Origin: Streptomyces subrutilus
GTDB taxonomy: Bacteria; Actinomycetota; Actinomycetes; Streptomycetales; Streptomycetaceae
DNA: 64,000 nt
Reading direction: 5' to 3'
Assembly: GCF_008704535.1 (NCBI RefSeq)
Contig: NZ_CP023701.1
Location: 3,100,001 to 3,164,000, forward strand
This document shows positions 35,261 through 44,418 of the stretch, piece after piece (positions within the stretch are counted from its first letter, which is position 1; each line of letters opens with the position of its first letter). Below the pieces are notes generated by a model. It was not told where the DNA came from, did not search any database, and saw only the letters and a list, made by a program, of their open reading frames with translations. The position numbers were made by a program, and so were the translations under genes.

Positions 35261-37912
35261 CTAGAGCTTCTGCACCGGCGCGTAGCGCAGCAGCAGCCGC
35301 TTGGGCTTGTCGTCGCCGAAGTCGATGGTGGCCTGCGCGTCCGCGCCCGCTCCCCTGACCTCCATGACGGTGCCCAGGCCGAACTGGTCGTGCGTCACGC
35401 GGTCCCCGACCGCCAGCGCGATGACCGGCTTGTCGGCCGCGCGGCGCGTGGCGAAGCCGGACGGTCCCGTCTTCGTGCGCGACGAGGACAGGAACGACTC
35501 GGGGGACGTGCCGAACGTCGCCTTGCCGCCGCCGGAACCCGATCCGGAGCCCGAACCATAACCGGAGCGCATCGGTCCGGCCGGTTTCTGGGAGGCGCCG
35601 GTGCGCTTCCACTGCAGGTACTCGGCCGGGATCTCCTCCAGGAACCGCGACGGCGGGTTGTAGGAGGGGGTCCCCCACGCGCTGCGCATCGAGGAGCGGG
35701 TCAGGTACAGCCGCTCGCGCGCCCGGGTGATCCCGACGTACGCGAGGCGCCGCTCCTCCTCCAGCTCCTTGGTCTGGCCCAGCGCGCGCATGTGCGGGAA
35801 GACCCCGTCCTCCATGCCGGTCAGGAAGACCACCGGGAACTCCAGGCCCTTGGCGGTGTGCAGGGTCATGAGCGTGATGACCCCCGTGCCCTCGGTCTCC
35901 TCGTCCGGGATCTGGTCGGAGTCGGCGACGAGCGCGACCTGCTCCAGGAACTGGGCCAGCGTCCCGGGCCCGGCGGCCGCGGCCGCCGCACCGGCCGGAT
36001 CGGCCGCGCCGACGCCACCGTCCTGCGCCCCCGCCCCGTCCGCGGCGCCCTCGGCGACACCGACCGCAGCCGCGTCGTCGGTCCCGTCCGCCGTCGTCCC
36101 GTCCGCCGTCGCCTCGGCCGCCTCCGCCGCCGCGGCCTCGCGCGCCTGCTCGAACTCCAGGGCCACGGCCGCCAGCTCCTGGAGGTTCTCGATCCGCGTC
36201 TCGTCCTGCGGGTCCGTCGAGGCCTGGAGCTCGGCGAGGTAGCCCGTGCGCTCCAGGACCGCCTCCAGCACCACCGCGGGGCCCGCGCCCGAGTCGACGA
36301 TCGTGCGCAGCTCCTCCATCAGCACGTTGAACCGCTTGACCGCGTTGGTCGAGCGGGCGGCCATGCCGAAGGCCTCGTCCACGCGGCGCAGCGCCTGCGG
36401 GAAGGTGATCTTCTCGCGCATCGCGAGCGCGTCGATCATCGCTTCCGCGCGCTCGCCGATGCCGCGCTTGGGCACGTTCAGGATGCGGCGGAGCGGGACG
36501 TTGTCCTCCGGGTTCGCCAGCACGCGCAGGTACGCGAGGACGTCGCGGACCTCCTTGCGCTCGTAGAAGCGGACGCCGCCGACGACCTTGTAGGGCAGGC
36601 CGACCCGGATGAAGATCTCCTCGAACACGCGGGACTGCGCGTTCGTCCGGTAGAAGATCGCGACGTCGCCGGCCTTGGCGTCGCCGGCGTCCGTCAGCCG
36701 GTCGATCTCGTCCGCGACGAACTGGGCCTCGTCGTGCTCGGTGTCCGCGACGTAGCCGGTGATCACGGCCCCGGTGCCGGCCTCGGTCCACAGGTTCTTC
36801 GCGCGGCGGTTCTCGTTGCGCTCGATGACCGCGTTGGCGGCGGAGAGGATCGTCTGGGTGGAGCGGTAGTTCTGCTCCAGCAGGATCGTCGTCGCGTCCT
36901 TGTAGTCCTCTTCGAACTGGAGGATGTTGCGGATGGTCGCGCCGCGGAAGGCGTAGATCGACTGGTCCGCGTCACCCACCACGCACAGCTCGGCGGGCGG
37001 CAGGTCCGGGTAGCCGGTGCCGACCAGCTCGCGCACGAGCGTGTACTGCGCGTGGTTGGTGTCCTGGTACTCGTCGACCAGGACGTGCCGGAACCGGCGC
37101 CGGTAGTGCTCGGCGACGTCCGGGAACGCCTGGAGCAGGTGGACCGTGGTCATGATGATGTCGTCGAAGTCGAGCGCGTTGGCCTCGCGCAGCCGCCCCT
37201 GGTACATCGCGTAGGCCTGGGCGAGGGTCTTCTCGAAGCCGTCGGCCGCCTGATCGGCGAAGGCCTCGTCGTCGATCAGCTCGTTCTTCAGGTTCGAGAT
37301 CTTGGCGTTGAAGGCCTTCGGCGGGAACTTCTTCGGGTCCAGGTCCAGATCGCGGCAGACGAGCGCCATCAGGCGCTTCGAGTCGGCCGCGTCGTAGATC
37401 GAGAACGAGGACGTGAAGCCGAGGCGCTTGGACTCGCGGCGCAGGATGCGCACGCACGCGCTGTGGAAGGTGGAGACCCACATGGCGTTGGCGCGCGGGC
37501 CGACCAGGCCCTCGACGCGCTCCTTCATCTCGCCGGCGGCCTTGTTGGTGAAGGTGATCGCCAGGATCTGGCCGGGGTGGACGCCGCGCGCGGACAGCAG
37601 GTGCCCGATGCGGTGGGTCAGCACCCGGGTCTTCCCCGAGCCCGCGCCGGCCACGATGAGCAGCGGCGAGCCGGCGTGCACCACGGCCGCGCGCTGCTCC
37701 GTGTTCAGGCCGTCCAGGAGCGCCGCCGGGTCGATGACGGGCCGGGGGGCGCCGTCCCGGTAGTACGCGTCCGTGCTCATCGGCACGTCGAACCGGCCCC
37801 CGAAGAGATCGTCCGCGCCCGTTTCCGGAGCGGGGTGATCCTCGGGCGGCGGGGGGACCTCGTCGGAGGGGGTGAGGTCCGCCAGGAAACTGTCGTCAAA
37901 GAGGCTGCTCAT
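35261..37912 (-). CDS. pcrA: ATP-dependent DNA helicase PcrA/UvrD
   Basis: An 883-residue SF1A helicase acting in repair and replication restart. Motifs in order: Walker A GAGSGKTRVLTHRI (about residue 90), Walker B VDEYQDTNHAQ, GDADQSIYAFRGAT, LMTLHTAKGLEFPVVF and YVGITRARERLYL. A low-complexity Ala/Asp/Gly/Thr insert of about 70 residues lies at roughly 600-670, where PcrA proteins tolerate loops. The C-terminus carries the Tudor-like tail (DQFGLGTVMEVRG) that in PcrA contacts RNA polymerase. The ATG is at 37912; the gene is probably monocistronic. Confidence 0.96.
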   Translation of the reverse strand: MSSLFDDSFLADLTPSDEVPPPPEDHPAPETGADDLFGGRFDVPMSTDAYYRDGAPRPVIDPAALLDGLNTEQRAAVVHAGSPLLIVAGAGSGKTRVLTHRIGHLLSARGVHPGQILAITFTNKAAGEMKERVEGLVGPRANAMWVSTFHSACVRILRRESKRLGFTSSFSIYDAADSKRLMALVCRDLDLDPKKFPPKAFNAKISNLKNELIDDEAFADQAADGFEKTLAQAYAMYQGRLREANALDFDDIIMTTVHLLQAFPDVAEHYRRRFRHVLVDEYQDTNHAQYTLVRELVGTGYPDLPPAELCVVGDADQSIYAFRGATIRNILQFEEDYKDATTILLEQNYRSTQTILSAANAVIERNENRRAKNLWTEAGTGAVITGYVADTEHDEAQFVADEIDRLTDAGDAKAGDVAIFYRTNAQSRVFEEIFIRVGLPYKVVGGVRFYERKEVRDVLAYLRVLANPEDNVPLRRILNVPKRGIGERAEAMIDALAMREKITFPQALRRVDEAFGMAARSTNAVKRFNVLMEELRTIVDSGAGPAVVLEAVLERTGYLAELQASTDPQDETRIENLQELAAVALEFEQAREAAAAEAAEATADGTTADGTDDAAAVGVAEGAADGAGAQDGGVGAADPAGAAAAAAGPGTLAQFLEQVALVADSDQIPDEETEGTGVITLMTLHTAKGLEFPVVFLTGMEDGVFPHMRALGQTKELEEERRLAYVGITRARERLYLTRSSMRSAWGTPSYNPPSRFLEEIPAEYLQWKRTGASQKPAGPMRSGYGSGSGSGSGGGKATFGTSPESFLSSSRTKTGPSGFATRRAADKPVIALAVGDRVTHDQFGLGTVMEVRGAGADAQATIDFGDDKPKRLLLRYAPVQKL

Positions 37913-38030
37913 CGCCTTCCGAGTCTAGGGGGCGGGACCGACAGCCGGTCCCGGGCCGGGAAAATCGGCGGTATCCCGCCCCGGGTCCCCGCCGCGGGGG
38001 CGCGGAAGGCCGCCCCGTACGCTCGACGGC

Positions 38031-38384
38031 ATGAGCGTCCTGATCAACGTGTTCCTCGGCCTCCACATCATCGGCATCGCCTCGCTCCTCGGCGGTTTCC
38101 TGACCCAGCTGAAGGCGATGGGCGCCGGCACGGCCCGCTTCGTGCCCGCGATGCTGCACGGGGCGCTCACCATGCTCGTGACCGGCGTGCTGCTCGTGGG
38201 GTTCCGCGAGATGGACGGCGGGACGGTCGACAACGTCAAGATCGGCGTGAAGCTCGCGGTCCTCTTCGTGATCCTCGCCCTCGTCTACGTCAAGCGCGAC
38301 GAGGAGCGGTTGGACAAGGCGCTGTTCGGCGCGGTCGGCGGCCTGACCGTGGCCAACATCTTCATCGCCGTCCTCTGGCACTGA
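38031..38384 (+). CDS. Small four-helix membrane protein
   Basis: A 117-residue protein with four hydrophobic segments (starting MSVLINVFLGLHIIGIASLL, then about 43-62, 72-88 and 98-116) and few charged residues outside the loop KRDEERLDK. It is conserved in appearance, and similar short proteins are annotated only as integral membrane proteins. The His in the first helix and the pattern recall small CopD- or YtpI-like membrane families, but I do not claim this. The ATG is 118 bases from the pcrA start on the opposite strand. Confidence 0.75.
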   Translation: MSVLINVFLGLHIIGIASLLGGFLTQLKAMGAGTARFVPAMLHGALTMLVTGVLLVGFREMDGGTVDNVKIGVKLAVLFVILALVYVKRDEERLDKALFGAVGGLTVANIFIAVLWH

Positions 38385-38533
38385 TCCGCTCCGGTCCCCG
38401 GCGGCCACGTCCGGTCGCGTCCGCTCACCTGCGGTCACAACGGGGCACTTGCGATCATCTCGTCATCTTCCCGTGACCTGCGGGTCTAGCGTCCTCCTCC
38501 AAGCACCGGCCGAGGAAAGGACGTGAGGCCCTC

Positions 38534-39583
38534 GTGGCCAGTCATCGAAAGCCCAGGCAGCGCCCGCTCTCCGGCGGCACCGTACGGACCGCCGCCGCCC
38601 TCGCCCTCGCGGGCGCTGCCACCGCCACCGTCTTCGACGGCACCTCGCAGGCCGACCCCCGGCCCGCCCCCGCCCGGATCGAGTCCGAGGTGGACCGGCT
38701 GTACGAGGAGGCCGAAGCGGCGACCGAGCGGTACAACGGGGCGAAGCAGGAGGCCGACGACGCCGAGCGGGCCCTGAACGGCCTGCGCGACGAGACGGCC
38801 CGCAGGACCGACCGGCTCAACACCGCCCGCAGCGCCCTGGGCACCCTCGCCGCCACCCAGTACCGCGGCGGCTCCCTGGGCACGGCGGTGCGCCTCGCAC
38901 TGGCCCCCAACCCCCAGGAGTACCTGGCCCAGGCCTCCTTCATCGCCCGCGCCGGCGACCGCAACGCCGCCGGGATCGCCGCCGTGCGCCGGCAGCTCGA
39001 CGAGGTCGGGAGGCTGCGCGAGCGGGCCGCCGGGCGCTCGTCCGAGCTCCGCGCCCGCCGGGACGAACTCGCCGGACGCAAGGCGCAGGTCGAGGCCCGG
39101 CTCGCCGCCGCCCGGCAGCTGCTGGCCAGGCTCACCGCCGAGGAGCGCGCGGCCTACGAGGCCCGGACCGCGGGTCCGGCCGCGGCGGCCACCGCGGCCG
39201 CGGGCCGGGCCGAGCCCCCGGCGCCCTCCGACGGCTCCCGCGCGGCGCGCGCCGTCGCCTTCGCCCGCGGCGCCCTCGGCAAGCCGTACGTGTGGGGGGC
39301 GACGGGCCCGGGTTCCTTCGACTGCTCGGGGCTGACCCAGGCGGCCTGGCGTGCGGCCGGGGTCTCCCTCCCGCGCACCACCTACACCCAGATCAACGCC
39401 GGCCGGCGGGTCTCGCGCGACCAGCTCGCCCCCGGCGACCTGGTGTTCTTCTACTCCGGGGTGACGCACGTCGGCCTCTACATCGGCAACGGCCAGATGA
39501 TCCACGCACCCCGGCCCGGCTCGACGGTCCGGGTGGCCCCGATCGACTCGATGCCGTGGGCGGGCGCCGCGCGTCCCGCGTGA
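38534..39583 (+). CDS. C40 (NlpC/P60) peptidoglycan endopeptidase with coiled coil
   Basis: A 349-residue exported protein. It has a basic start with a hydrophobic signal helix (about residues 15-33), a long coiled coil (about 45-220; RLYEEAEAATERYNGAKQ), a short Ala/Pro linker, then the catalytic NlpC/P60 domain (about 235-345). The nucleophile is the Cys in GSFDCSGLTQ (residue 264), with the His in THVGLYIGNG. This is the RipA/SwlA-like layout used for septal cell-wall cleavage, where the coiled coil may regulate activity. The GTG start at 38534 follows GTGAGG. Confidence 0.92.
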   Translation: MASHRKPRQRPLSGGTVRTAAALALAGAATATVFDGTSQADPRPAPARIESEVDRLYEEAEAATERYNGAKQEADDAERALNGLRDETARRTDRLNTARSALGTLAATQYRGGSLGTAVRLALAPNPQEYLAQASFIARAGDRNAAGIAAVRRQLDEVGRLRERAAGRSSELRARRDELAGRKAQVEARLAAARQLLARLTAEERAAYEARTAGPAAAATAAAGRAEPPAPSDGSRAARAVAFARGALGKPYVWGATGPGSFDCSGLTQAAWRAAGVSLPRTTYTQINAGRRVSRDQLAPGDLVFFYSGVTHVGLYIGNGQMIHAPRPGSTVRVAPIDSMPWAGAARPA

Positions 39584-39595
39584 CCGGGGCACCGG

Positions 39596-40699
39596 CTACG
39601 GCGCCTGCACCGTCCCGCTCAGCCAGCCGAAGGTCTGCGGCAGCTGCTTCGACCACGATTCGAGGTTGTGTCCGCCGACGACCTTCTCCGCGTGCACCGA
39701 GGTCGGGGCCTTCGCCGCCGCCTTGAGGTCCATGCCGGACAGGTAGCCGTCGTTCTGCGCCCCCGACATCCACAGTGCGACCGGCGGCGGGGCCGGCGTC
39801 GTCTTCAGCACGTGCAGCAGGTTGTGGGTGCGGCGCAGCTCCGGGTCCTGGGCGATCAGCGAGGAGGGCTCCTGGCCCGGGTCGTTGTAGCCGGACAGGG
39901 AGACGGCCGCGCTGTAGCGGTCGGGGTGGGCGATGGCCAGTTTGGCGGCGCAGTAGGCGCCGGCCGAGTAGCCGGCCACGCCCCAGGTGCGGGCCTCCTC
40001 GGAGGCCCGGAAGTTGTCGACGACCATCTTGCGGACGTCGACGCTGAACCAGCTGTCGGCGTTGACCTTGCCGGGGATGTTGGCGCAGCCGGTGTCGGCG
40101 TTGCCGAGCAGCATGGCGCGCGGCGAGACCAGGATGAACGGCTGCACCGTGCCGTTCTTCATCAGGGGTTCGAGCACCTCGTGCGCCTTGAGCCCCTGGA
40201 ACCAGGACTTTCCGGTGCCGGGTATGCCGGGGATCAGCTCGACCACCGGGAACTTCTTGTCCTTGAAGGCGGGGTCGTCGTACTGCGGCGGCAGCCACAC
40301 CATGACGTCGCCCTTGACTCCGGAGATCTTGCCGTCGAGCTCCGTCTTGCGGACCCGCCCGCCCAGGCCCTCCACCGGCTGGAACTGCTGGCGGACCTTG
40401 GGCGCCTCGGCCACCTTCGTGCCGCCGAGCCCGTCCGGGCCGAGGTCGGGGGCGGCGGTGACGTACTTCCCGGTGCCGAACAGGTCGCCCCAGGAGGCGT
40501 AGAAGGTCTGGTCCCGGTTGACCGCGACGAACACCAGCGCGACCGCGGTGACCTGGGCGAAGAGCACCAGCAGGGTACGGGTGAGGACGCGTACGGCCGC
40601 GGGCCCGCGCACCTTGCTCCACACGGCCAGCGGCAGGACGACGGCGAGCGCGGTCAGCGCGATCACCGCAGCGAAGAACGGGGTGCCCGTCAGGCTCAT
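39596..40699 (-). CDS. Membrane-anchored esterase-fold protein (antigen 85 / esterase D type)
   Basis: A 367-residue protein with two or three N-terminal hydrophobic helices (about 8-60) followed by an extracytoplasmic alpha/beta-hydrolase domain (about 110-365). The nucleophile elbow is GVAGYSAGAYCAAKL, with the late motif VVGGHNLESW supplying the likely catalytic His. The fold and length match the mycolyltransferase-like esterase family, which in Streptomyces has no mycolates to act on, so the substrate is unknown. Starts at ATG 40699 or GTG 40702 are adjacent. It is convergent with the NlpC/P60 gene, with 12 bases between. Confidence 0.85.
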   Translation of the reverse strand: MSLTGTPFFAAVIALTALAVVLPLAVWSKVRGPAAVRVLTRTLLVLFAQVTAVALVFVAVNRDQTFYASWGDLFGTGKYVTAAPDLGPDGLGGTKVAEAPKVRQQFQPVEGLGGRVRKTELDGKISGVKGDVMVWLPPQYDDPAFKDKKFPVVELIPGIPGTGKSWFQGLKAHEVLEPLMKNGTVQPFILVSPRAMLLGNADTGCANIPGKVNADSWFSVDVRKMVVDNFRASEEARTWGVAGYSAGAYCAAKLAIAHPDRYSAAVSLSGYNDPGQEPSSLIAQDPELRRTHNLLHVLKTTPAPPPVALWMSGAQNDGYLSGMDLKAAAKAPTSVHAEKVVGGHNLESWSKQLPQTFGWLSGTVQAP

Positions 40700-40751
40700 C
40701 ACGGGAACGTAGAGTTCCGCACGGCCCGCCCCGGTTGCCCGGGCGGACTGC

Positions 40752-40763
40752 GTGATAGATCAC
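40752..40763. promoter_or_regulatory. Inverted repeat GTGAT-AG-ATCAC upstream of the esterase gene
   Basis: Five-base arms, 53-64 bases upstream of the esterase start and between it and the preceding terminator. It may be an operator; no assigned regulator. Confidence 0.35.
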
Positions 40764-40773
40764 ATCGGCGGCG

Positions 40774-40789
40774 CCGGGGTTTGCCCCGG
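40774..40789 (-). terminator. Short terminator after the response regulator gene
   Basis: CCGGGG-TTTG-CCCCGG forms a six-base-pair hairpin directly after the response regulator stop. It is short and lacks a T-run, so termination may be weak. Confidence 0.4.
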
Positions 40790-41479
40790 TCAGACCAGGC
40801 GGCGGGCCGTCGCCCAGCGGGTCAGCTCGTGGCGGTTGGAGAGCTGGAGCTTCCTGAGCACCGCCGAGACGTGCGACTCGACGGTCTTCACGGAGATGAA
40901 CAGCTGCTTGGCGATCTCCTTGTACGCGTACCCGCGCGCGATCAGCCGCAGCACCTCGCGCTCCCGCTGCGTGAGCCGGTCCAGGTCCTCGTCGACCGGC
41001 GGGGCGTCCGTCGAGGCGAAGGCGTCGAGCACGAAGCCGGCCAGCCGCGGCGAGAACACCGCGTCCCCGTCCTGCACCCGGAAGACCGAGTCCACCAGGT
41101 CGGCGCCGGTGATGGTCTTGGTGACGTAGCCGCGCGCACCGCCCCGGATGACCCCGATGACGTCCTCCGCCGCGTCCGACACCGACAGGGCGAGGAAGCG
41201 CACCGGGTGCTCGGCCGCGGCCATCAGCGGGGCGCAGCGGCGGAGCACCTCGACCCCGCCGCCGCCGGGCAGGTGCACGTCGAGCAGGACGACCTCGGGC
41301 CGGGTGGCGGTGATGACGGTGACGGCCTGGTCCACGTCGGCGGCCTCGCCGACGACCTCGACCCCGGTCCGCTCGGTCTCCCCGATCTCGGCCTGCACCC
41401 CGGTGCGGAACATCCGGTGGTCGTCGACGAGCACCACCCGGACCCGCCTGCCCTCGGTCACAGCGCTGTCCTCCGTCAT
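40790..41479 (-). CDS. NarL/LuxR-family response regulator (LiaR-like)
   Basis: A 229-residue regulator. The receiver domain (about 10-135) has the acidic pocket VVLVDDHRMFRTG and the phosphoacceptor Asp in VVLLDVHLPGGGG; the C-terminal LuxR helix-turn-helix (about 160-225) has LTQREREVLRLIARGYAYKE and SVKTVESHVSAVLRKL. The ATG overlaps the upstream kinase stop (ATGA), so kinase and regulator are coupled. With the PspC-type kinase and the divergent LiaF-like protein this forms a probable envelope-stress system. Confidence 0.93.
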   Translation of the reverse strand: MTEDSAVTEGRRVRVVLVDDHRMFRTGVQAEIGETERTGVEVVGEAADVDQAVTVITATRPEVVLLDVHLPGGGGVEVLRRCAPLMAAAEHPVRFLALSVSDAAEDVIGVIRGGARGYVTKTITGADLVDSVFRVQDGDAVFSPRLAGFVLDAFASTDAPPVDEDLDRLTQREREVLRLIARGYAYKEIAKQLFISVKTVESHVSAVLRKLQLSNRHELTRWATARRLV

Positions 41480-42783
41480 GCCGACCTCTCCATCTCCAGT
41501 TCGACTTCCGTGCCGCCGTCGGGCGCGGACCGCAGCCGTGCGGTCCCGCCGTTGCGCTGCATCCTGCCGATGATCGATTCTCGTACGCCCATGCGGTCGT
41601 CCGGTACGGCGTCGAGGTCGAAGCCCGGGCCCCGGTCCCGTACGGACACGAACACCGTGCGGCCTTCGACCTCGGCGTAGACCTGTACCGGCCCTCCGTC
41701 GCCACCGTACTTGGCGGCGTTGACCATCGCCTCGCGCGCGGCCTGGACCTGGGCCGCCAGCCGTTCGTCCAGCGGGCAGTCGCCGACGACCACGACCTCG
41801 ATGGGCACCCCGTGGTGGTCCTCGACCTCGGCGGCCGTCTCCTTCACGGCGTCGGCCAGGGTGGCCGGCTCCTCGGCCTCGTCCTTGCCGGTTCCCTCGG
41901 GCCGGTAGAGCCAGTTCCGCAGCTCGCGCTCCTGCGCGCGGGCCAGCCTGCGGACCTCGCCGGGGTCCTCGGCACCGCGCTGGATCAGGGTGAGGGTGTG
42001 CAGGACGGAGTCGTGGACGTGGGCGGCGACCTCGGCGCGCTCCTGGGCGCGGATGCGCATGAGGCGTTCCTGGGAGAGGTCCTGGGTCATCCGGATCAGC
42101 CAGGGCCCGGCGAGCAGGGCCACGCCGACGAGGACGGCGAGGGTGGCGGTGAGGACGTTGCCGAGCTGGGCCGCGGAGCCCCGTACGACGATGAAGACCG
42201 TCAGGCCGACGCCGACCAGGACCACCCCGGCCAGCGCCCGCGCGGTCTGCAGCAGGCCGCCGTGCCGTCCGGCCGCCGCGTTCCAGTGCGCGCGCCGGGC
42301 GTTGTCGGCCTGCCGCCAGACCAGGACGACACCGGCTCCGACCAGCAGGGTCGGCCACACGTAGCGGCCGGACTCGCCGCCGAGCTGGACCTTGGAGATG
42401 AAGATGCCGGCGCCGGCGAACAGCGCGACCAGGGCGGTGACCTGCCCCCGGTCGGGTTTGCGCAGGCGGCGGCTGCCGTCGTCGAGGGTGTCGAAGAAGG
42501 AGCGGTGCCCGGTGCGGCCGCCGACGCCGAGCGGCACGAACACCCAGAACGCGGCGTACAGCAGCACCCCGAGCCCGTCGCCGAACATCAGCAGGCCGAG
42601 GAAGGCCAGCCGGACCCAGATCACCGGCAGCCCGAGGTGCCCGGCGAGCCCGCGCGCCACCCCGCCGAGCATCCGGCCGTCGGCGCTGCGGTAGAGCCGG
42701 CGCTGCGGTGCGGACTCCGAGGGCGGTTCCGGTGCGTGCGGGGTGCGGGGTGCGGCGGCTGCGGGCATGTCACCGATGGTCAC
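41476..42783 (-). CDS. Sensor histidine kinase with N-terminal PspC domain (LiaS-like)
   Basis: A 435-residue kinase. The PspC domain (about 28-90; RSADGRMLGGVARGLAGHLG) is followed by further hydrophobic helices to about 235, then HisKA_3 (phosphoacceptor His in AEVAAHVHDSVLHTLTLIQR, about 255-270) and the ATPase domain (about 330-430), with AREAMVNAAKYGG as N box. PspC-kinase fusions respond to membrane stress. The start is GTG 42783; an ATG five codons later is also possible. It is divergent from a second PspC protein and translationally coupled to its response regulator. Confidence 0.92.
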   Translation of the reverse strand: MTIGDMPAAAAPRTPHAPEPPSESAPQRRLYRSADGRMLGGVARGLAGHLGLPVIWVRLAFLGLLMFGDGLGVLLYAAFWVFVPLGVGGRTGHRSFFDTLDDGSRRLRKPDRGQVTALVALFAGAGIFISKVQLGGESGRYVWPTLLVGAGVVLVWRQADNARRAHWNAAAGRHGGLLQTARALAGVVLVGVGLTVFIVVRGSAAQLGNVLTATLAVLVGVALLAGPWLIRMTQDLSQERLMRIRAQERAEVAAHVHDSVLHTLTLIQRGAEDPGEVRRLARAQERELRNWLYRPEGTGKDEAEEPATLADAVKETAAEVEDHHGVPIEVVVVGDCPLDERLAAQVQAAREAMVNAAKYGGDGGPVQVYAEVEGRTVFVSVRDRGPGFDLDAVPDDRMGVRESIIGRMQRNGGTARLRSAPDGGTEVELEMERSA

Positions 42784-42803
42784 ACGCGCGGGGGTGGCGC
42801 GGC

Positions 42804-42843
42804 ATCAGGGCATGCCCCCAGTTCCGTCGGGGGGATATCAGGG
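42804..42843. promoter_or_regulatory. Direct repeat ATCAGGG in the PspC divergent promoter
   Basis: ATCAGGG occurs at 42804-42810 and again at 42837-42843, 33 bases apart (about three helical turns), between the divergent kinase and PspC genes. It is a plausible binding site pair for the LiaR-like regulator; inference only. Confidence 0.35.
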
Positions 42844-42899
42844 TTGCGCCAGGGTCGGACCGGGTGCCGCCGGCCGTCGCGGGCCGTCACCATGGACGC

Positions 42900-44207
42900 A
42901 TGACCGACGTACACGACGCCCCGCCGGCGGAGCCCGGGGCCCCGCGCGGCCCGGCGGAACGGCCGCCCCTGCGCCGCACCCGGCGCGACAAGGTCCTCGC
43001 GGGCGTGTGCGGCGGGCTGGGCCGGTACTTCGACCTGGACCCGGTGGTCTTCCGGATCGTCCTGGGCGTCCTGGCGGTCACCGGCGGCGTCGGTCTGATC
43101 TTCTACGGCTTCGCCTGGCTGCTGCTCCCGCCGGAGGACGAGGAGGAGAGCGAGGCGAAGAAGCTGCTGACCGGCCGGATCGAGGGGGCCACCCTGGCGG
43201 CGGTCTTCGCGGCCCTGGTGGGCTGCGCGCTGTTCCTGTCGATGCTGGACAACGGCGGGATGGCCGTCTTCTCGGTCCTGGTGGTGCTGGCGCTGGGCGG
43301 GGCCGCGTACTGGTCGCAGCGCAGGCGGCTCACCGGCGCGCCCGAGGCCGAGGCGCCCGCCGCACAGCGGCCCGCGCACTCGCCGGCCCCGCCCGAGACC
43401 AAGGCCCCGCCCGCGCCCGGCGGGCCGTCCTGGTGGCGGGACCCGCTGGTCAAGGACGGCACCACCGGCCCGGTCGGGTCCACGGGGTACCTGTGGGGCC
43501 CCGCCGACGACGCCGTCCCCGGCCGGTCCGGGGGCCCGGCGGTGCCCGCGCCGGCCGTGGCGCCGGATCGGCCGCGCGGCGGGATCGGCGGCCGGGTGTT
43601 CGTCCTGGCGCTGCTGGCCGGGGGCGGTTCGGCGGCGGCCGTCTGGGAGGACGGGCCGCTGGCCCACGCCCTGCAGATCGGGCTGGCGTCGGCGCTGGCG
43701 GTGTTCGGCCTGGGCCTGGCGGTCAGCTCGCTGAAGGGGCGCACGGGCTTCGGGACCGTGTTCCTCGGCGTGGTCACCGCCGGGCTGCTGGCCGGGGCGT
43801 CGGCGCTGCCGCGCGACATCGGCACCGACTGGCGGGCGGTCGACTGGCGGCCGGCCGCGGTGGCCGACGTACGGCCCGCGTACGCGGCGGGCACCGGGCT
43901 CGCCACCCTGGACCTGAGCCGGCTGGACGTGCCGAAGGGCACGACCGTGTCGGTCGGCGCCTCCCTGAAGGCGGGCCGACTCAAGGTGGTCCTGCCGCGC
44001 GAGGTGACGGCCGAGGCCGACGTGTCGGTACGGCTGGGCGACATCCACCTGCCCGGGGAGACCGGCGAGGACTTCCGGATCCGCAGCGGCGGCGAGACCC
44101 GGCGGGCGACGCTGCCGCCCAGCGCCGGCACCGAGGCCGGCGGGACGATCGAGCTGCGCCTGGAGGCGGGCGTGGGACAGGTGGAGGTGGACCGTGCGGC
44201 GTCATGA
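42900..44207 (+). CDS. PspC-domain membrane protein with LiaF-like C-terminus
   Basis: A 435-residue protein. A PspC domain (about 25-80; RDKVLAGVCGGLGRYFDLD) with two helices is followed by more membrane helices (about 95-135), a Pro/Ala linker, another cluster (about 220-300), and an all-beta C-terminal region (about 330-430; repeated strands such as LDLSRLDVPKGTTVSVG) resembling the LiaF/toast-rack fold. LiaF-like proteins inhibit or tune their LiaRS pair, which is encoded divergently here. The ATG at 42900 has no strong ribosome-binding site. The next gene overlaps its end by 14 bases. Confidence 0.85.
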   Translation: MTDVHDAPPAEPGAPRGPAERPPLRRTRRDKVLAGVCGGLGRYFDLDPVVFRIVLGVLAVTGGVGLIFYGFAWLLLPPEDEEESEAKKLLTGRIEGATLAAVFAALVGCALFLSMLDNGGMAVFSVLVVLALGGAAYWSQRRRLTGAPEAEAPAAQRPAHSPAPPETKAPPAPGGPSWWRDPLVKDGTTGPVGSTGYLWGPADDAVPGRSGGPAVPAPAVAPDRPRGGIGGRVFVLALLAGGGSAAAVWEDGPLAHALQIGLASALAVFGLGLAVSSLKGRTGFGTVFLGVVTAGLLAGASALPRDIGTDWRAVDWRPAAVADVRPAYAAGTGLATLDLSRLDVPKGTTVSVGASLKAGRLKVVLPREVTAEADVSVRLGDIHLPGETGEDFRIRSGGETRRATLPPSAGTEAGGTIELRLEAGVGQVEVDRAAS

Positions 44208-44418
44208 GTTCCAGCCGGGACGGCTCCTGGCGGGCCTGGTCCTGATCGCGGCGGGCGTGCTCTACCTGCTCGACGCGACCGGCGGGGCCGACCTGCCGTG
44301 GTTCCTGGTCGTCCCGGTGACGGTGGGCGGGCTCTGCCTGGCCGCCCTGGTCGGCATGGTGACCTACGCCGTCCGCCGGGACCGGCGCGACCGGATCAGC
44401 GCGTCCAGCGACAGGTAG
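44194..44418 (+). CDS. Small two-helix membrane protein coupled to the PspC gene
   Basis: A 74-residue protein starting at GTG 44194, overlapping the PspC stop by 14 bases. It has two hydrophobic helices (about 11-27 and 36-57) and a basic tail (VRRDRRDRIS) that should stay inside. It probably belongs to the Lia-like set as an accessory. Its last 55 bases overlap the end of the convergent DoxX gene on the other strand, which is unusual; the coupled start and hydrophobic pattern support it being real. Confidence 0.65.
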   Translation: MRRHEFQPGRLLAGLVLIAAGVLYLLDATGGADLPWFLVVPVTVGGLCLAALVGMVTYAVRRDRRDRISASSDR

